A stretch of DNA of 36,591 bases from positions 1 to 36,591 of the forward strand of contig JBIIZQ010000020.1 in NCBI GenBank assembly GCA_044346175.1. Direction: 5' to 3'. Under the pieces are notes generated by a model. It was not told the origin of the DNA. It saw only the letters and a program-made list of their open reading frames with translations, and did not search any database. Origin of the DNA: JBJTUH01 sp044346175. GTDB taxonomy: Bacteria > Cyanobacteriota > Vampirovibrionia > Vampirovibrionales > JAJTHC01. The stretch's first letter is position 1. Each line of letters opens with the position of its first letter. Position numbers and translations under genes: made by a program. Below are positions 16,527 to 25,322 of the stretch, in pieces.

Positions 16527-18758
16527 TTATTCCTGGGCAGCGTAAGCCTCGATGCGTTCTTTCAAACTATTCCCATCTGAAACAGTATCCTCACTCTTAA
16601 ACCGTCCTGAAACCGTCCTGAGTTGGGTGACAACGTCCGTAAGATTCGTTGCAAGAGGGAGTAACATTTTAATTTCTTCAGAGGTATAATCGACTTTATC
16701 GCTCATCTGGTCAGAGGTTTCCAGTACCTGATTTGCGGCTTGCACCAAGGCATTGGAATTGTCTTGCAGCACGAGAGACTCTTCTTGCAAATGCTCTAGA
16801 CCATGATGAATACTTTCAGCATGACGGATAGAATCCATCACATGCCCTTTCAGACTTTGCATGGCATTGTTTTCACGTTGGAGGTCTCCTGAAAGCATTC
16901 TAACCACGTGGCTTTGTTGTTGCACGTTCTCAAAAATACTTTTACTGAAGGTGTCCATTTCCTCCATAATTTGAATCAAATGCCGAATGGTCGCTAAGGC
17001 ACGATCCATATTGCTTTGAATGTTTGTAGCCTGATGAATAATTTCCACGGTGGTATTGGATGACTCAACACTGAGTGCTTTGACCTTGCTGGCAACCACG
17101 ACAAATCCTCTACCCGACTCACCCGCATGGGCTGCTTCAATGGCTGCATTGATGGCAAGCGTATTGGTTTGAGCCGCAATGTCCTGAATAATATTCACAA
17201 CTTTGTTAATTTCCAAAATAGACCCTCTCAATTCATCCAACATCGTGAGTGTCTCTTTAGCAGCGGTTTGTCCTCTTAGAGAAATATCATTACTTTGGAT
17301 GGTTTGTGTTGAAATATCTTGAATCGTACTGGACATTTCTTCAACGGCAGCGGCAATATTTTCAAACCCAGAGGAGCTTTGCGCAACAAATGACTCTAGT
17401 TTATGATTGACTTGGTTTAAAGCCTCGGTGGCATTTCCTAGATGGGTTAATTCTACATGGGTCGTATTCACGGCTTGGCGAGTTTTACCGACGCTATTTT
17501 CAATGGCTAAAGAAGAAGCCTGTGTGGTGTGCATGGTTTCAAGCACATCATGGGTGGTCATTTCAACGTGCATCAAACTTTTGTTGAGGTTTATTGCATA
17601 GTGTTCTATTTCGGACGCTTGGCTCTTGATATGGGCAACGAGGGCTTTTTGTTCATCAATGAATTGATTGAACGCTTGAACAATTTCCGCCATTTCGTCT
17701 TTACTGGTGGGTTCAATCGTACTGCGTGCTAAGTCGCCCAAAGCAAAAGCGTGCATCGCCTCATTAAGACGGGAAACGGTGCGTTTTGTGGAACGATAAA
17801 ACCCTAAAATAAGATACCCCGTTCCTAACATAATGAGACAGGTAATCCATAAAGCTTGGTATAAAGGCATGGGTAACCGATTCAGGCGTTGATTCAGCAA
17901 CTCAGTTAACATGGTATTGATGGTTTCATTGAGTCCTAGTGCGTTATGGCGTAAGCCCACCACCCAATCTGCAGATTGAATCAATTTTTGAAAACGCCCT
18001 TTAAGTGCATCTTCGAGTAAGGCATCAATACTTACAAAAGCATTTTTAAAGTTATTGTAGTGCTGTAGGAGTTTGTCTCGTTGCTCTATGGGCATGCTAC
18101 CATTTTTCTGTAACACACTCATCGCATTGGCCATATGTTGATGTACACGCCGTATAACCCCTATTTGCACAAGAATGTGACGATGTGCTTGCTCGTTAGT
18201 GACTAAATTGGGGGACTGATTTTGCTTTTTGTCTCTATGAAGAATATCTTCAAGTGTAAGCAATGCAACAACCATTTGAGGAATCAGTCTATCTTCAAGC
18301 TCCATGAGTTGATAGGTGGTAAGTTCAGGGTCATAGAGGAGGTTAGAATGACTAATCACTTCCTCATAGAAGTTAAGTACTTCCTGACTTTGTTGACTAA
18401 GGCTCCCAGAGCTAAACGATTGTTTCAACGTCTCGATACTCGTCCCTAATTTAAGGGGGTCTTTTTCTAAATCATTATTTTTTTCAAGTTTATCAAGCGT
18501 TAGTCTAGCCCCTGAGGTTTGTCCGTTTGCGAGCATCTCTAGCATGCTATCCACTTGCCCTAATATCTTGGTGCCATAAAGCTCGGTTTGAGTAAACTGA
18601 ATCAGGTCTTGAGTGCTGTTATAAAAATTATTAAAAGGTATCACCATCACGGTTGAAAAAACTAATCCCAGAAGTAAAAACTTTTGTAGATATGGCAGTT
18701 GGCTCATGAGTTTTTCAGAAGGAGAAAGTAACGCCGCTAAAAATGTGGGTAAACGCAT
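16527..18758 (-). CDS. Methyl-accepting chemotaxis protein (downstream of two)
   Basis: This is a transmembrane chemoreceptor of 743 aa. A first membrane helix is at about residues 24-42. It is followed by a roughly 255-residue extracytoplasmic helical domain with NLLYDPELTTYQLMELEDRLIP (about 139-160, shown in part), and a second helix at about 301-320. A HAMP domain is at about 321-373. The cytoplasmic signalling domain has the hairpin tip IAAQTNTLAINAAIEAAHAG at about 527-546, which would contact CheA and CheW. The tip varies from the common NLLALNAAIEAARAGE. No C-terminal CheR-binding pentapeptide is seen. GAGGA lies about 10 bases before the ATG. It is 115 bases after a paralogue and nearly identical to it across the tip. 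Confidence 0.93.
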   Translation of the reverse strand: MRLPTFLAALLSPSEKLMSQLPYLQKFLLLGLVFSTVMVIPFNNFYNSTQDLIQFTQTELYGTKILGQVDSMLEMLANGQTSGARLTLDKLEKNNDLEKDPLKLGTSIETLKQSFSSGSLSQQSQEVLNFYEEVISHSNLLYDPELTTYQLMELEDRLIPQMVVALLTLEDILHRDKKQNQSPNLVTNEQAHRHILVQIGVIRRVHQHMANAMSVLQKNGSMPIEQRDKLLQHYNNFKNAFVSIDALLEDALKGRFQKLIQSADWVVGLRHNALGLNETINTMLTELLNQRLNRLPMPLYQALWITCLIMLGTGYLILGFYRSTKRTVSRLNEAMHAFALGDLARSTIEPTSKDEMAEIVQAFNQFIDEQKALVAHIKSQASEIEHYAINLNKSLMHVEMTTHDVLETMHTTQASSLAIENSVGKTRQAVNTTHVELTHLGNATEALNQVNHKLESFVAQSSSGFENIAAAVEEMSSTIQDISTQTIQSNDISLRGQTAAKETLTMLDELRGSILEINKVVNIIQDIAAQTNTLAINAAIEAAHAGESGRGFVVVASKVKALSVESSNTTVEIIHQATNIQSNMDRALATIRHLIQIMEEMDTFSKSIFENVQQQSHVVRMLSGDLQRENNAMQSLKGHVMDSIRHAESIHHGLEHLQEESLVLQDNSNALVQAANQVLETSDQMSDKVDYTSEEIKMLLPLATNLTDVVTQLRTVSGRFKSEDTVSDGNSLKERIEAYAAQE

Positions 18759-18873
18759 GATGAACGATTCCTCAATACAATGATGCTACAACATGTTATA
18801 AACTAAAGTGTTTTGAAGTATTGGGTGCTACCTATGCCATACAGCCTAGATGTGACCCATCATATAGGGGTAT

Positions 18874-21117
18874 TTACTTACGAAGTGACTCATGTTTTGC
18901 GGCGAGCTTTTTGAGAAGGGCATTGACCTGCGTGTTTGTCGTTTCTTCTGTTGTGAGGTCTTGAAGCTTAAATTTGCCTGAGATGGTACGAAGATGCCCC
19001 GCAACATCGGCAAGGTGTCCGCTAATGGGCAACAGGAGTTGTACTTGCTGTGAGGTGCTATCGGCATGCTCACTCATGAGGTCAGAGGTTTGCACCACTC
19101 GTTCTGCCACTTGAATCAAGGCACTTGCCGTTTGTTCTAATGTATGGGTTTCATCATTTAAAGTGTCAATGACCTCTCCGATGGCATGGGTGTGTTCCAC
19201 AGAAGAAGTGACATGCCCTTTTAAGGTCTGCATGGCATGATTTTCACGCTGTAAGTCACCTGATAAAACACGAACGACTTGGCTTTGTTGTTGCACTTTT
19301 TCAAAAATGCCTTTGCTGAAATGGTCCATTTCTTGCATAATCTCAATAAGATGCTGAATCGTTTGTACCGCCTTATCCATGTTTTCTTGAATCCCATGGG
19401 CTTGATGGATAATTTCAGTGGTCGTGTTGGACGATTCAACACTTAATGACTTGACCTTACTGGCAACCACCACAAACCCACGACCTGCCTCTCCTGCATG
19501 GGCAGCCTCAATTGCAGCGTTAATGGCAAGGGTATTGGTTTGTGCTGCAATGTCTTGAATAATATTGACAACCTTGTTGATTTCTAAAATGGAGTGACGG
19601 AGTTCATCCAACATATGTAAAGTATGTTGGGCAGCTTCTTGCCCACGCACACTGATGTCGTTACTTTGGATAGTTTGTGTTGAAATATCTTGAATGGTTG
19701 CCGACATTTCCTCAACAGCCACCGCAATACTTGCAAAACTATTGGTACTTTGTACCGTAAACGATGCCATTTGGCGGTTTAAATTCTCAAGCTCATGTGT
19801 TGATTGTGTTAAACGCCCTAGCTCTTGCCCTGAAGTATTAACGGCCTGTTTGGTATGAGCCACATTGCTTTCAATTTGACTGGAGGTTTCTTGACTCGCT
19901 TGAACCGTTACTAAAGCTGATTGGGCATTTTGATTGACTTGCTCTAAACTTTCTTGAAGTTTTTGGGCATACACATCCACCGCTTTGGCATCTTCAATGA
20001 GTGTACCAATGAGAACCTGTTGGTCTTTTACACTTTGGTTGAGGGCATGTACAATCTCAGAAAGTTCATCCTTACTTTCGGGGACTAGCTCAAGGGTGAG
20101 GTCGCCTTGTGCAAAAGCCTGCATGCCTTCACTAATTTGTGTCACATTCCGCTTCGTACCTACATAAAAGCCCATCAGTAAATAAGCACTTAAGGCGAGT
20201 AAAGCCCCCGCAAGAATAAACGCTTGCTGTAGAGGAATACCCGTTTGGGTGTAATGGTCTTTCAGGAGTGCTTCAAGACAAGTAATACTGACTTGATTAA
20301 GGGTGGAAGCACTTTGGCGAAGCGTGAGTAGCCAATCAAGAGATTTTTCAAGGGGTGTGCCGTTGTCGTGGAGCTTCTGAGTCAATAACCCCTCCACACT
20401 ACTCCAATTATTTTTAAACGCCGTATAAGCTTGTAGCAATTTATCTTGCATATCAGGGTCAAGCTCTTTAAGCGTTTGGATTGTTTTAAAGCTACTTTCT
20501 AGGTGACTGACTTCATCTTGTAATATCCCTATTTGTGCAATAGCCATATGCTCCTGAAACTCACTCTCACCGTTCAAAACCTTCTTGGATTCTAAAATAC
20601 CACGCTCAAGTACAAGTAGACGAAGCATGATATTAGGAATGTAAATCCCTGTGGTGTGGACTAAAAAATGGGCACTTTTAATGGGTTCAAGTAAAAGATT
20701 TGAATCTATCATCAGTTGTTGATACACGTTCAGGAGTTTATCTGTTTGTTGTAAAGGGGTTCCTGAGGCTAAACTTGTTTTGAGTTCTTGTATTCCTTTT
20801 GCAGCAAATGTAAGAGGGGCACGCTCGGTATCATTTGCTTTTTCAAGTGCTTCCAAAAGGGTACGAGCTGCTTCAGGTTGATTGTTTGCGACTTGCTCGG
20901 TGAGTTTATCTAAGCGATGTAATACTTTGACACCCTGTAACTCTTGAGAGGTAAAGTTCAAATTTTTAGAGGTTTGTTGGTAAAAATTCACGAAAGGAGG
21001 AACGAGTACGCATCCAAAAAGAAGCATAATCACCCCAAATTTTTGTAAATAATTAAGCTGGTTCATGAACTGCATAGCGGGGTAGGCAAATTTTTGAAAT
21101 TTACGATACATCATCAT
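18874..21117 (-). CDS. Methyl-accepting chemotaxis protein (upstream of two)
   Basis: This 747-aa receptor has the same architecture as the next gene: membrane helix near residues 24-44, a helical sensor domain of about 255 residues, a second helix near 305-325, HAMP, and a signalling domain with IAAQTNTLAINAAIEAAHAG. The C-terminal half is close to identical between the two, while the sensor domains differ strongly. The Asp-Pro-containing helix motif of the paralogue is replaced here by NLLLEPIKSAHFLVHTTGIY, suggesting altered ligand recognition. The pair therefore looks like a tandem duplication followed by divergence of ligand input. The start is three ATG codons, with AAAGGA about 10 bases upstream. 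No chemotaxis kinase genes are nearby. Confidence 0.93.
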   Translation of the reverse strand: MMMYRKFQKFAYPAMQFMNQLNYLQKFGVIMLLFGCVLVPPFVNFYQQTSKNLNFTSQELQGVKVLHRLDKLTEQVANNQPEAARTLLEALEKANDTERAPLTFAAKGIQELKTSLASGTPLQQTDKLLNVYQQLMIDSNLLLEPIKSAHFLVHTTGIYIPNIMLRLLVLERGILESKKVLNGESEFQEHMAIAQIGILQDEVSHLESSFKTIQTLKELDPDMQDKLLQAYTAFKNNWSSVEGLLTQKLHDNGTPLEKSLDWLLTLRQSASTLNQVSITCLEALLKDHYTQTGIPLQQAFILAGALLALSAYLLMGFYVGTKRNVTQISEGMQAFAQGDLTLELVPESKDELSEIVHALNQSVKDQQVLIGTLIEDAKAVDVYAQKLQESLEQVNQNAQSALVTVQASQETSSQIESNVAHTKQAVNTSGQELGRLTQSTHELENLNRQMASFTVQSTNSFASIAVAVEEMSATIQDISTQTIQSNDISVRGQEAAQHTLHMLDELRHSILEINKVVNIIQDIAAQTNTLAINAAIEAAHAGEAGRGFVVVASKVKSLSVESSNTTTEIIHQAHGIQENMDKAVQTIQHLIEIMQEMDHFSKGIFEKVQQQSQVVRVLSGDLQRENHAMQTLKGHVTSSVEHTHAIGEVIDTLNDETHTLEQTASALIQVAERVVQTSDLMSEHADSTSQQVQLLLPISGHLADVAGHLRTISGKFKLQDLTTEETTNTQVNALLKKLAAKHESLRK

Positions 21118-21403
21118 ACAAGTTAAATCCTTTAATATTCCTTAAGTACGAAAGAACGTACAGGCTCAAAGCGATACCCCTTAGTTCAAAAGACAGGTTT
21201 TCAAATGCAGGATATGATTGAAACATTCTTACATCATGTCCTACGATATAAGGTTTTTAAGGCGTACATAGCACGACGTAGTAAAAAGTCACTTTTTTAA
21301 AGGAGATGACTTGCACAGGTGTGTTAGCTTGCCTCTTGAAGTGCTTATAGGGCTGTGCCGTTTATTCAAACGCAAGGGTAATAGGACAAACCAACGATGT
21401 GGT

Positions 21404-23185
21404 TTAAGGAAGATGCGTCTGCTGAATAATACGTGTTTTAATTTGTGCTTTGTATTCAGGTTTATGTTGAGGTTTATTGACCGCTTGTAGTGTTTTTGAG
21501 ACTTGAATCAATGGTTTGGTGGATGGTTGAGAGGGCAGCTCTTTTTGAGGCGTGGCATGCTTTGAAGCAGGTAAGCGAACATAACTAGGAATCTGCTTAC
21601 CCGCCATGGTTTGACATTCAGGGGGCATACACCCCAAGAGACTCAAAGCAGAACAAGCAGAAACATCAATGGCACGTTTGGCACGTGTAAGGGCAACATA
21701 CAGGATATTTAACTCATCAGGGGTGTCCACCTTAAAGTCATCTCCTAGCACCACATAATCCCACTCAAGCCCCTTGGCTTGATGCACGGTAGAAAGGAGT
21801 ACAAACGGACGCTTGGATACCTTACGCACTGAGGCTGCTTTTGAAGCTGGATTGTTTTTTCGTGCCGCTTGTTTAAGATGTTTCAAAACTTCAGGAATAC
21901 GTGTTTGGTTTTTCTCAACCCATACCATCAGATTATAAGATTGCGGCGAACTGTCTTTTGTCTCCTGTTTCAGGTATTTCCAGCCTGAAGCATCAAGACG
22001 CTTACATGCCTTAAAATGTCCTTCCAATTCGGAAGCCATGGCATAAGCCTCCCGCCCTACAATATCAATATGGCAGGTTTCATAGTACTGTAAATAATCG
22101 TTCAACAAAGCGGCATTGGTTCGGCATAAAACCGTTCTAGGAAACTCCTCGGTGTGGAGAGGACGAATCACAGTGGCTTGCTCAGCAATAGAGGGTTTGA
22201 GGGCCGAGGTCAAGGGGGGTGTTTCTGGGTCAATGCTATGGAGTACTTGGGTGGCAAGGTCAGCCAGTGTGTTACCAAAACGGAACGTTTGGGTCAGATA
22301 ATATTCAGGGATTTGAAGGGTTTTTAAAGAGTTAATGGCACCTCGCCACGCATAGAGTTGTTGGAATCTATCACCCACAATCACTTTTTGACAATGCGTT
22401 TGTGTCATCACAACATTGAGCATACAGGGGTTTGCGTCTTGGGCTTCATCAAACAGAATCGCATCGTAATACGACAACTTAGGTTGTGTAAGTTGCCATG
22501 CTTTTAAGTAAGCGTCATGGTCAATAGGGAGGGTACTCTCGGGTGAAAATTGGGCATGCCAAAAGGTACTCAGTATTTTTTGAAACCCCAGTAGTGCGAG
22601 TGCCTCAAAAGTTTCTTTTTCCCACGTATGAGGGGAGGCAGAGAGAGCGAGTTTTTTAGCACACTGAGGATGTTTTCCTAGATGACGCAGATAGGCTTGT
22701 ACGCCCCGTTGGGAGAGTTGCATATCCCAAGCTTCCTCAGGGTAGAGGGATTTTTGGGCAGGCATACTGAGGAGGTCAGACTGTTTAAACTGTTGAAGGG
22801 CGGGCATGAGTAGGGTTTCACATAGTGAAGTTACATCTGTAAGCTTCCCCAAGTGCGTGGATGTTTGTACCCATTGCGTCATGGCTTTTAAGAGGTCTTG
22901 GGTATCGGCGGTGACACGTTCTCGGACATAGTCGGGTGTACGGGCGTAGGCAAGTTGATGTGCAGTTTTACAACTCACATACCCTTGTGGAAATACTAAT
23001 TGTGCCTCATCTACAATCCGACGATTAAACCCCACATATAAAAAACGTCGCTGTGGATTGGCTTCAGCCAAAGCTCTCAGTGTAAAGGTTTTTCCAGTAC
23101 CCGCATAGGCATTGACTTTAAAGGTTTCCCCTGTGGTAAATGCTTTTAAGATGAGGGTTTGTTCTTGGGTGAGGGCGGTGTGCAT
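21404..23185 (-). CDS. UvrD-like superfamily 1 DNA helicase, FBH1-like
   Basis: This is an ATP-dependent 3'-5' DNA helicase of the UvrD/FBH1 group. Counting from a GTG at 23269, motifs are Q-motif LTQEQ, Walker A AYAGTGKT (54-61), FLYVGFNRR and KTAHQLAYA typical of FBH1-like proteins, DEAQD (274-278), GDRFQQLYAWRGA (299-311), VHQAKGLEWD (495-504) and YVALTRAKRA (524-533). The C-terminal 80 residues are Lys/Gln/Pro-rich. I prefer ATG 23185, which begins MHTALTQEQ right before the Q-motif. The GTG at 23269 would directly abut the DUF167 stop (TAG-GTG) and add 28 residues with no family match. FBH1 proteins act on RecA/Rad51 filaments in other organisms; a role here is inferred only. Confidence 0.85.
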   Translation of the reverse strand: MHTALTQEQTLILKAFTTGETFKVNAYAGTGKTFTLRALAEANPQRRFLYVGFNRRIVDEAQLVFPQGYVSCKTAHQLAYARTPDYVRERVTADTQDLLKAMTQWVQTSTHLGKLTDVTSLCETLLMPALQQFKQSDLLSMPAQKSLYPEEAWDMQLSQRGVQAYLRHLGKHPQCAKKLALSASPHTWEKETFEALALLGFQKILSTFWHAQFSPESTLPIDHDAYLKAWQLTQPKLSYYDAILFDEAQDANPCMLNVVMTQTHCQKVIVGDRFQQLYAWRGAINSLKTLQIPEYYLTQTFRFGNTLADLATQVLHSIDPETPPLTSALKPSIAEQATVIRPLHTEEFPRTVLCRTNAALLNDYLQYYETCHIDIVGREAYAMASELEGHFKACKRLDASGWKYLKQETKDSSPQSYNLMVWVEKNQTRIPEVLKHLKQAARKNNPASKAASVRKVSKRPFVLLSTVHQAKGLEWDYVVLGDDFKVDTPDELNILYVALTRAKRAIDVSACSALSLLGCMPPECQTMAGKQIPSYVRLPASKHATPQKELPSQPSTKPLIQVSKTLQAVNKPQHKPEYKAQIKTRIIQQTHLP

Positions 23186-23269
23186 GTTTTGGAGAGAGAA
23201 GGTTTGTTGATGGAATAGAGGGCATACAAACTTATGCACTGTTCTACTATACCCAAAACAGCTTCTCAC

Positions 23270-23539
23270 CTAAATACTTGAAGAAAAACACCCCTCAGGA
23301 ATCCGTAAACGCTTTTCAGGAGAAGTGTGTCCTGACACTATCACAATGTCCTGTTGTGTGACACCAAGATACTTCGCTAAAAAGGCAATCAATGCTTTGT
23401 TGGCTTTGCCCTCTTGGGGAGGTGCTTTGAGACGGATAAACCAAACGTTAAACGTTTCTGTAGCGGTTGTCCTAGGTTTAATACTTACTAGGGCGGTCTC
23501 TTTGGCGTTAGGGGTGACTTTTACGTGAATAATGGGCAT
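23270..23539 (-). CDS. DUF167/YggU family protein
   Basis: This small cytoplasmic protein of unknown function is recognised by VKVTPNAKE at the N-terminus, LKAPPQEGKANKALIAFLAKYLG in the middle (shown here as the core APPQEGKANKALI) and IVSGHTSPEKRLRI near the end. The length of 89 aa is typical. ATG 23539 is the likely start; a TTG six bases upstream is possible. It starts 9 bases after the stop of the metal transporter gene and its own stop touches the helicase reading frame, so the three genes very likely form one operon. Confidence 0.88.
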   Translation of the reverse strand: MPIIHVKVTPNAKETALVSIKPRTTATETFNVWFIRLKAPPQEGKANKALIAFLAKYLGVTQQDIVIVSGHTSPEKRLRIPEGCFSSSI

Positions 23540-23548
23540 ACTCAAAGA

Positions 23549-24580
23549 TTACGCACCTAACGGGGCAAATTCCACAATAAAAAGACCTAATGCGAGTAAT
23601 AGCCAACATCCAAATTGGATACCCAATGAAAACTGTTCCCAATTCAGAGAGGGACACACTTTATGTTTCCACCAGCGTAACCGCACCATACACCATTGAC
23701 CTGCTTGAGTACCCACAAATAAGACGAGCGTATAGGCAAGTGTCACACCAAGCAAGAAACTTACCACCATACACCCTAAGCAAACCCACACGAGGAAATG
23801 TACCTGTGTGACCTCTAAGGTTTGTGCATGGGTGAGGGTTGCTAACCATGCTGGGTGGTGTGCAAGAGATGTATGCGTAATGCTATGAATGAGTCCGTGG
23901 CATACAGCCGTCATGCTTAAAAACGCACTTACGGTAATAGGGCAAGGGAGTAAGCCCCACAAAAAACCAATCAATAGAGCGGGCTTAAACCAAGTACCAC
24001 CCCCAAAGTGAGTACAGGCTGAGTCGGTAGCGGAGGCCTGAAACCACCCTAAAATATGGGACATCCCCTTTTTAAAGAGGGAGCTTTGTAACGCTTGATG
24101 CTTATGAGCATGCCCCTGTCCGTGTGCATGCTCATGAGATGAATCATGGTGATGAGTATGCGAGGATTTATGTTGTAAAGCTTCCCAAAAGTGGGTACCA
24201 CTATGAATGACTAAAGCCATCATGACGAGCCATGGCAACCACTCTAACCATTGTGCTTTTTGAAACCAAGGCAGGATATGACTCTCACCTTGATAAACAC
24301 ACCAAGCCAATAACCCGAGTAATATCCCATGACTGATGACAAACCCAATCATGAAAGGAGGATACACCTTGGGTAAGGGGCCTCCAATGGCTTTAATACT
24401 GAGTAGTGTACGCCACTGAAGAGGTTCAAGACCATGAGAAACACCCAACGCCAAAGCTTGTAGGCACAACTGTACAATACCCCATATTCCCATTAACCAA
24501 GGAATAGATGTTGCCCCATGAATAAGTGTTGTTGAAAGCGTTGTTGAAGAGGATGGAAAAAGAAAAGGCACCCCAAACAT
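23549..24580 (-). CDS. NicO/RcnA-like nickel/cobalt transporter
   Basis: This polytopic membrane protein of about six to seven helices resembles the NicO/RcnA/HoxN group that moves Ni2+ or Co2+. Visible signatures are LALGVSHGLEP (helix 1-2, residues 43-53), a cytoplasmic or periplasmic His-rich loop with eleven His in residues 137-161, and GFLWGLLPCPITVSAF (205-220), corresponding to the conserved PCP motif. RcnA-type members with His-rich loops are usually exporters, others importers; I cannot decide. The start ATG at 24580 lies inside the second copy of a palindromic operator, implying tight repression. It heads an operon with DUF167 and the SF1 helicase. AGG lies 9 bases before the ATG. 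Confidence 0.82.
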   Translation of the reverse strand: MFGVPFLFPSSSTTLSTTLIHGATSIPWLMGIWGIVQLCLQALALGVSHGLEPLQWRTLLSIKAIGGPLPKVYPPFMIGFVISHGILLGLLAWCVYQGESHILPWFQKAQWLEWLPWLVMMALVIHSGTHFWEALQHKSSHTHHHDSSHEHAHGQGHAHKHQALQSSLFKKGMSHILGWFQASATDSACTHFGGGTWFKPALLIGFLWGLLPCPITVSAFLSMTAVCHGLIHSITHTSLAHHPAWLATLTHAQTLEVTQVHFLVWVCLGCMVVSFLLGVTLAYTLVLFVGTQAGQWCMVRLRWWKHKVCPSLNWEQFSLGIQFGCWLLLALGLFIVEFAPLGA

Positions 24581-24628
24581 CGTTTATACCTAACTGACTG
24601 CTTTATTGGTATAAACATCGTTTATACC
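24575..24628 (-). promoter_or_regulatory. Twin palindromic operator at the metal transporter start
   Basis: At 24608-24628 the arms GGTATAAAC and GTTTATACC are perfect complements around ATC. A second, partial copy (AAACATCGTTTATACC) at 24575-24590 is identical over 16 bases to the right part of the first and covers the start codon. The centres lie 38 bases apart. TATAAA inside the first copy may also be the -10 element, with TTTACA 19 bases upstream. The arrangement fits a dimeric metal-sensing repressor. It does not match the NikR or RcnR consensus sites I know. Confidence 0.7.
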
Positions 24629-24658
24629 ACGTATGGAACAAACACTGTAAATACCGTC

Positions 24659-25189
24659 CTACAAAGATACCAAAAGCTCAATCTCTACAGGGGCATTCAA
24701 AGGTAAAGATGGTACACCTACTGCAGAGCGTGCATGCTTGCCAGCTTCACCGAGTACCTGTACCAAAAGGTCGGAGGCACCGTTAATGACCTTGGGTTGG
24801 TCATAAAATGAGGCTGTACTGCTTACAAAGCCTACTAATTTCACAACACGTTTGATGTTTTTCAAGCTACCGACCTGAGATTTAACTAAAGCAAGTAAGT
24901 TTAAAGCACACAACCTGGCACAACGTTGGGCAATCTCAAGAGATACGGTATCTCCTAAAGCACCCTGTGCAATTAACGCACCCTGTTGCATAGGTAACAT
25001 GCCTGAGGTAAAGAGTTTACCATCTTCTGTGAGGACGGCAGGTACATAACTTCCCAAAGCTTGGGGAGGCATAGGTAGTACCGCTTCCACAGCCTCTAAC
25101 TCATCGGGGGTAGGTATCCAAGAGCCATCAAGCAATGAGTCTAATGTACGAGTAAGGGTTTGTGTCATGAGAGAATGAGCTTTCGTCAT
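24659..25189 (-). CDS. RidA family (YjgF/YER057c/UK114) protein
   Basis: RidA-family proteins hydrolyse reactive enamine/imine intermediates or have related roles. This one belongs to the longer subgroup with GSYVPAVLTEDGKLFTSGML, QGALGDTVSLEIAQRCARLCALN, and the end block GASDLLVQVLGEAGKHARSA followed by VPSLPLNAPVEIELL (blocks abbreviated). The Arg of HARSAVG is the conserved active-site Arg. I chose ATG 25189 (176 aa) because a promoter-like pair lies just upstream and residues before it show no family match; an upstream ATG at 25273 would add 28 residues. ATG 25168 is also possible. It is separate from the transporter operon, whose promoter lies directly downstream. Confidence 0.85.
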   Translation of the reverse strand: MTKAHSLMTQTLTRTLDSLLDGSWIPTPDELEAVEAVLPMPPQALGSYVPAVLTEDGKLFTSGMLPMQQGALIAQGALGDTVSLEIAQRCARLCALNLLALVKSQVGSLKNIKRVVKLVGFVSSTASFYDQPKVINGASDLLVQVLGEAGKHARSAVGVPSLPLNAPVEIELLVSL

Positions 25190-25224
25190 GTTTAAATTAC
25201 AAAGGAATCGCTTAGGGGTGTCAC

Positions 25225-25253
25225 AATTTAGTAGGGTAGTTGCATTATTGCAA
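25225..25253 (-). promoter_or_regulatory. Candidate promoter of the RidA gene
   Basis: On the minus strand TTGCAA (25253-25248) and TAAATT (25230-25225) are spaced by 17 bases. The predicted start near 25218 leaves about 29 bases before ATG 25189, supporting that start. The -10 match is only moderate. Confidence 0.35.
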
Positions 25254-25322
25254 TCATCATGCAATAAAGGCATGCGTTGTACAAGATGAACGTAAAAAGC
25301 AACGTTACTTTACCTATGTAAC

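Noticed and set aside
21205..21300. 31-codon plus-strand frame beginning MQDMIETFLHHVL
   Set aside because: Only a weak ribosome site, and opposite to all neighbours; too little evidence.
24659..25273. Longer RidA start at 25273
   Set aside because: The added 28 residues match nothing and contain the likely promoter; ATG 25189 fits better.
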